A DNA stretch of 7,383 nucleotides from an uncultured Desulfohalobiaceae bacterium. GTDB lineage: Bacteria; Desulfobacterota; Desulfovibrionia; Desulfovibrionales; Desulfonatronovibrionaceae. The position numbers were made by a program, and so were the translations under genes. Under the pieces are notes generated by a model. It worked only from the letters and a program-made list of their open reading frames with translations. It did no database searches and was not told the origin of the DNA. Positions 7,088-7,383 of this stretch are shown here, in pieces. The stretch spans positions 1-7,383 of the forward strand of contig CAJXJU010000058.1 of the NCBI GenBank assembly GCA_913055195.1, given 5' to 3'. Every line of letters begins with the position of its first letter. The first letter of the stretch is position 1.

Positions 7088-7353
7088 TTACTCAGAGGCG
7101 AGGCGGAAGCCCAGATAGCCGTCCCTCGCATCAGGCGCGTCGCCGCCGCGATTGGCGCACCGTACGTCCCCGGGTCCGTTGCTCCAGCTACCGCCCCGGA
7201 TCACGCGGTAGGAGCCTGAACCCGTATATATAGGATTATTCCTGCTATGATACTTATAGGCTTTCCCGCTATATATATCCTCGCACCACTCCCATACATT
7301 GCCGCTCATATCATAAAGACCTAACTCATTAGGCGCAAAACTACCTACCGGAG
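7088..7353 (-). CDS. SUMF1/FGE-like C-type-lectin-fold protein, C-terminal part only; candidate DGR variable protein
   Basis: Only the last 88 or so codons are present; the reading frame is open into the contig end, and the genuine sequence stops where the adapter begins. The protein reads PVGSFAPNELGLYDMSGNVWEWCED, then an RGGSW block, then RCANR and LGFRLASE. This is the classic C-terminal layout of the formylglycine-generating-enzyme-like domain. The paired copper-binding cysteines of true FGE are not in this part (only the Cys of WEWC and of RCANR are seen), so sulfatase activation is not supported. The same fold is widely used by DGR-diversified ligand-binding proteins. The segment after RGGSW is about 70% GC and rich in NNC codons (AGC, AAC, GAC, GGC) where related proteins have runs of Asn, matching adenine-directed variation. 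The Met at 7309 is internal, not the start. A GC hairpin follows the stop. Confidence 0.85.
7103..7198 (-). other. Candidate DGR variable region (VR)
   Basis: The segment from RGGSW (7198-7184) to LGFR (7114-7103) corresponds to the ligand-facing insert that DGRs diversify. At positions where FGE-like DGR templates usually encode Asn, the codons here are AGC, AAC, GAC, GGC, GGC, GAC, GAC, GGC and TAT. All can be reached from AAC or AAT by changing only adenines. Codons such as GGA, GGG and GCG do not fit that simple scheme. The 3' end is GC-rich without variable-looking codons, as expected for an initiation-of-homing site. No template copy is found in this window, so the call rests on codon pattern, family and the hairpin downstream. 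Confidence 0.45.
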
Positions 7354-7383
7354 AGATCGGAAGAGCACACGTCTGAACTCCAG
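7354..7383. other. Illumina TruSeq adapter remnant (not genomic)
   Basis: The final 30 bases begin AGATCGGAAGAGC and continue with ACACGTCTGAACTCCAG, an exact match as far as it goes to the standard TruSeq read-through adapter. The coding frame of the FGE-like gene becomes meaningless at this point. These bases should be trimmed; the genomic sequence ends at 7353. Confidence 0.97.

Noticed and set aside
7088..7309. A complete 73-residue protein starting at the Met of 7309
   Set aside because: That Met is the internal Met of the conserved GLYDMSGNVWEW motif. The frame continues upstream with family-typical residues to the contig end, so the gene is truncated rather than small.
7088..7353. True formylglycine-generating enzyme (sulfatase activator)
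   Set aside because: The visible C-terminal part lacks the closely spaced cysteines of the catalytic site, and no sulfatase gene lies in the window. Only the fold can be supported.

Overview
The window reads as one end of a draft or metagenome contig from a Gram-negative-type bacterium. The evidence is a meso-diaminopimelate type MurE (DNPR motif), the murE-murF-mraY order of a division and cell wall (dcw) cluster, and a compact bacterial glucose-6-phosphate isomerase. By eye the base composition is AT-leaning to moderate. A sulfate-reducer-like (Desulfobacterota) origin is a guess from general gene style, not something shown here. All genes lie on the minus strand, so transcription runs from high to low coordinates.

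Layout in the direction of transcription: (1) 7354-7383 is not biological; it matches the start of the Illumina TruSeq adapter. (2) 7353-7088 is the 3' end of a formylglycine-generating-enzyme-like (SUMF1/C-type-lectin fold) gene whose 5' part is missing. (3) 7087-6865 is the only sizeable intergenic region. It holds a GC hairpin with a GATA loop followed by eight T, a tandem 10-mer, and an AT-rich stretch with palindromes that probably carries the promoter of the next operon. (4) 6864-5518 is pgi, with a clear ribosome binding site. (5) 5518-4115 is a membrane sensor histidine kinase starting on TAATG with pgi. (6) 4114-4003 is filled mostly by a heptanucleotide tandem repeat that also supplies the kinase stop codon. 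(7) 4002-65 is murE-murF-mraY, tightly packed with a 17-nt overlap and a 1-nt gap. (8) 64-1 has a Shine-Dalgarno-like site and an imperfect palindrome that may be a REP-like element, with no recognisable start of the next gene.

MurE, MurF and MraY catalyse successive steps: adding meso-DAP, adding D-Ala-D-Ala, and moving the phospho-MurNAc-pentapeptide onto undecaprenyl phosphate (lipid I). pgi and the kinase sit where ftsI would normally precede murE, so the cluster looks rearranged. No response regulator is visible.

The most interesting candidate is the truncated gene at the contig end. Its last ~35 codons have the layout of a variable region of a diversity-generating retroelement (DGR) target: a GGSW start, an LGFR end, and many codons that could come from AAC by changing only adenines. 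It is followed by a short GC hairpin with a GRNA-type tetraloop, as described for DGR targets. No template repeat or reverse transcriptase lies in the window, so this remains a hypothesis.
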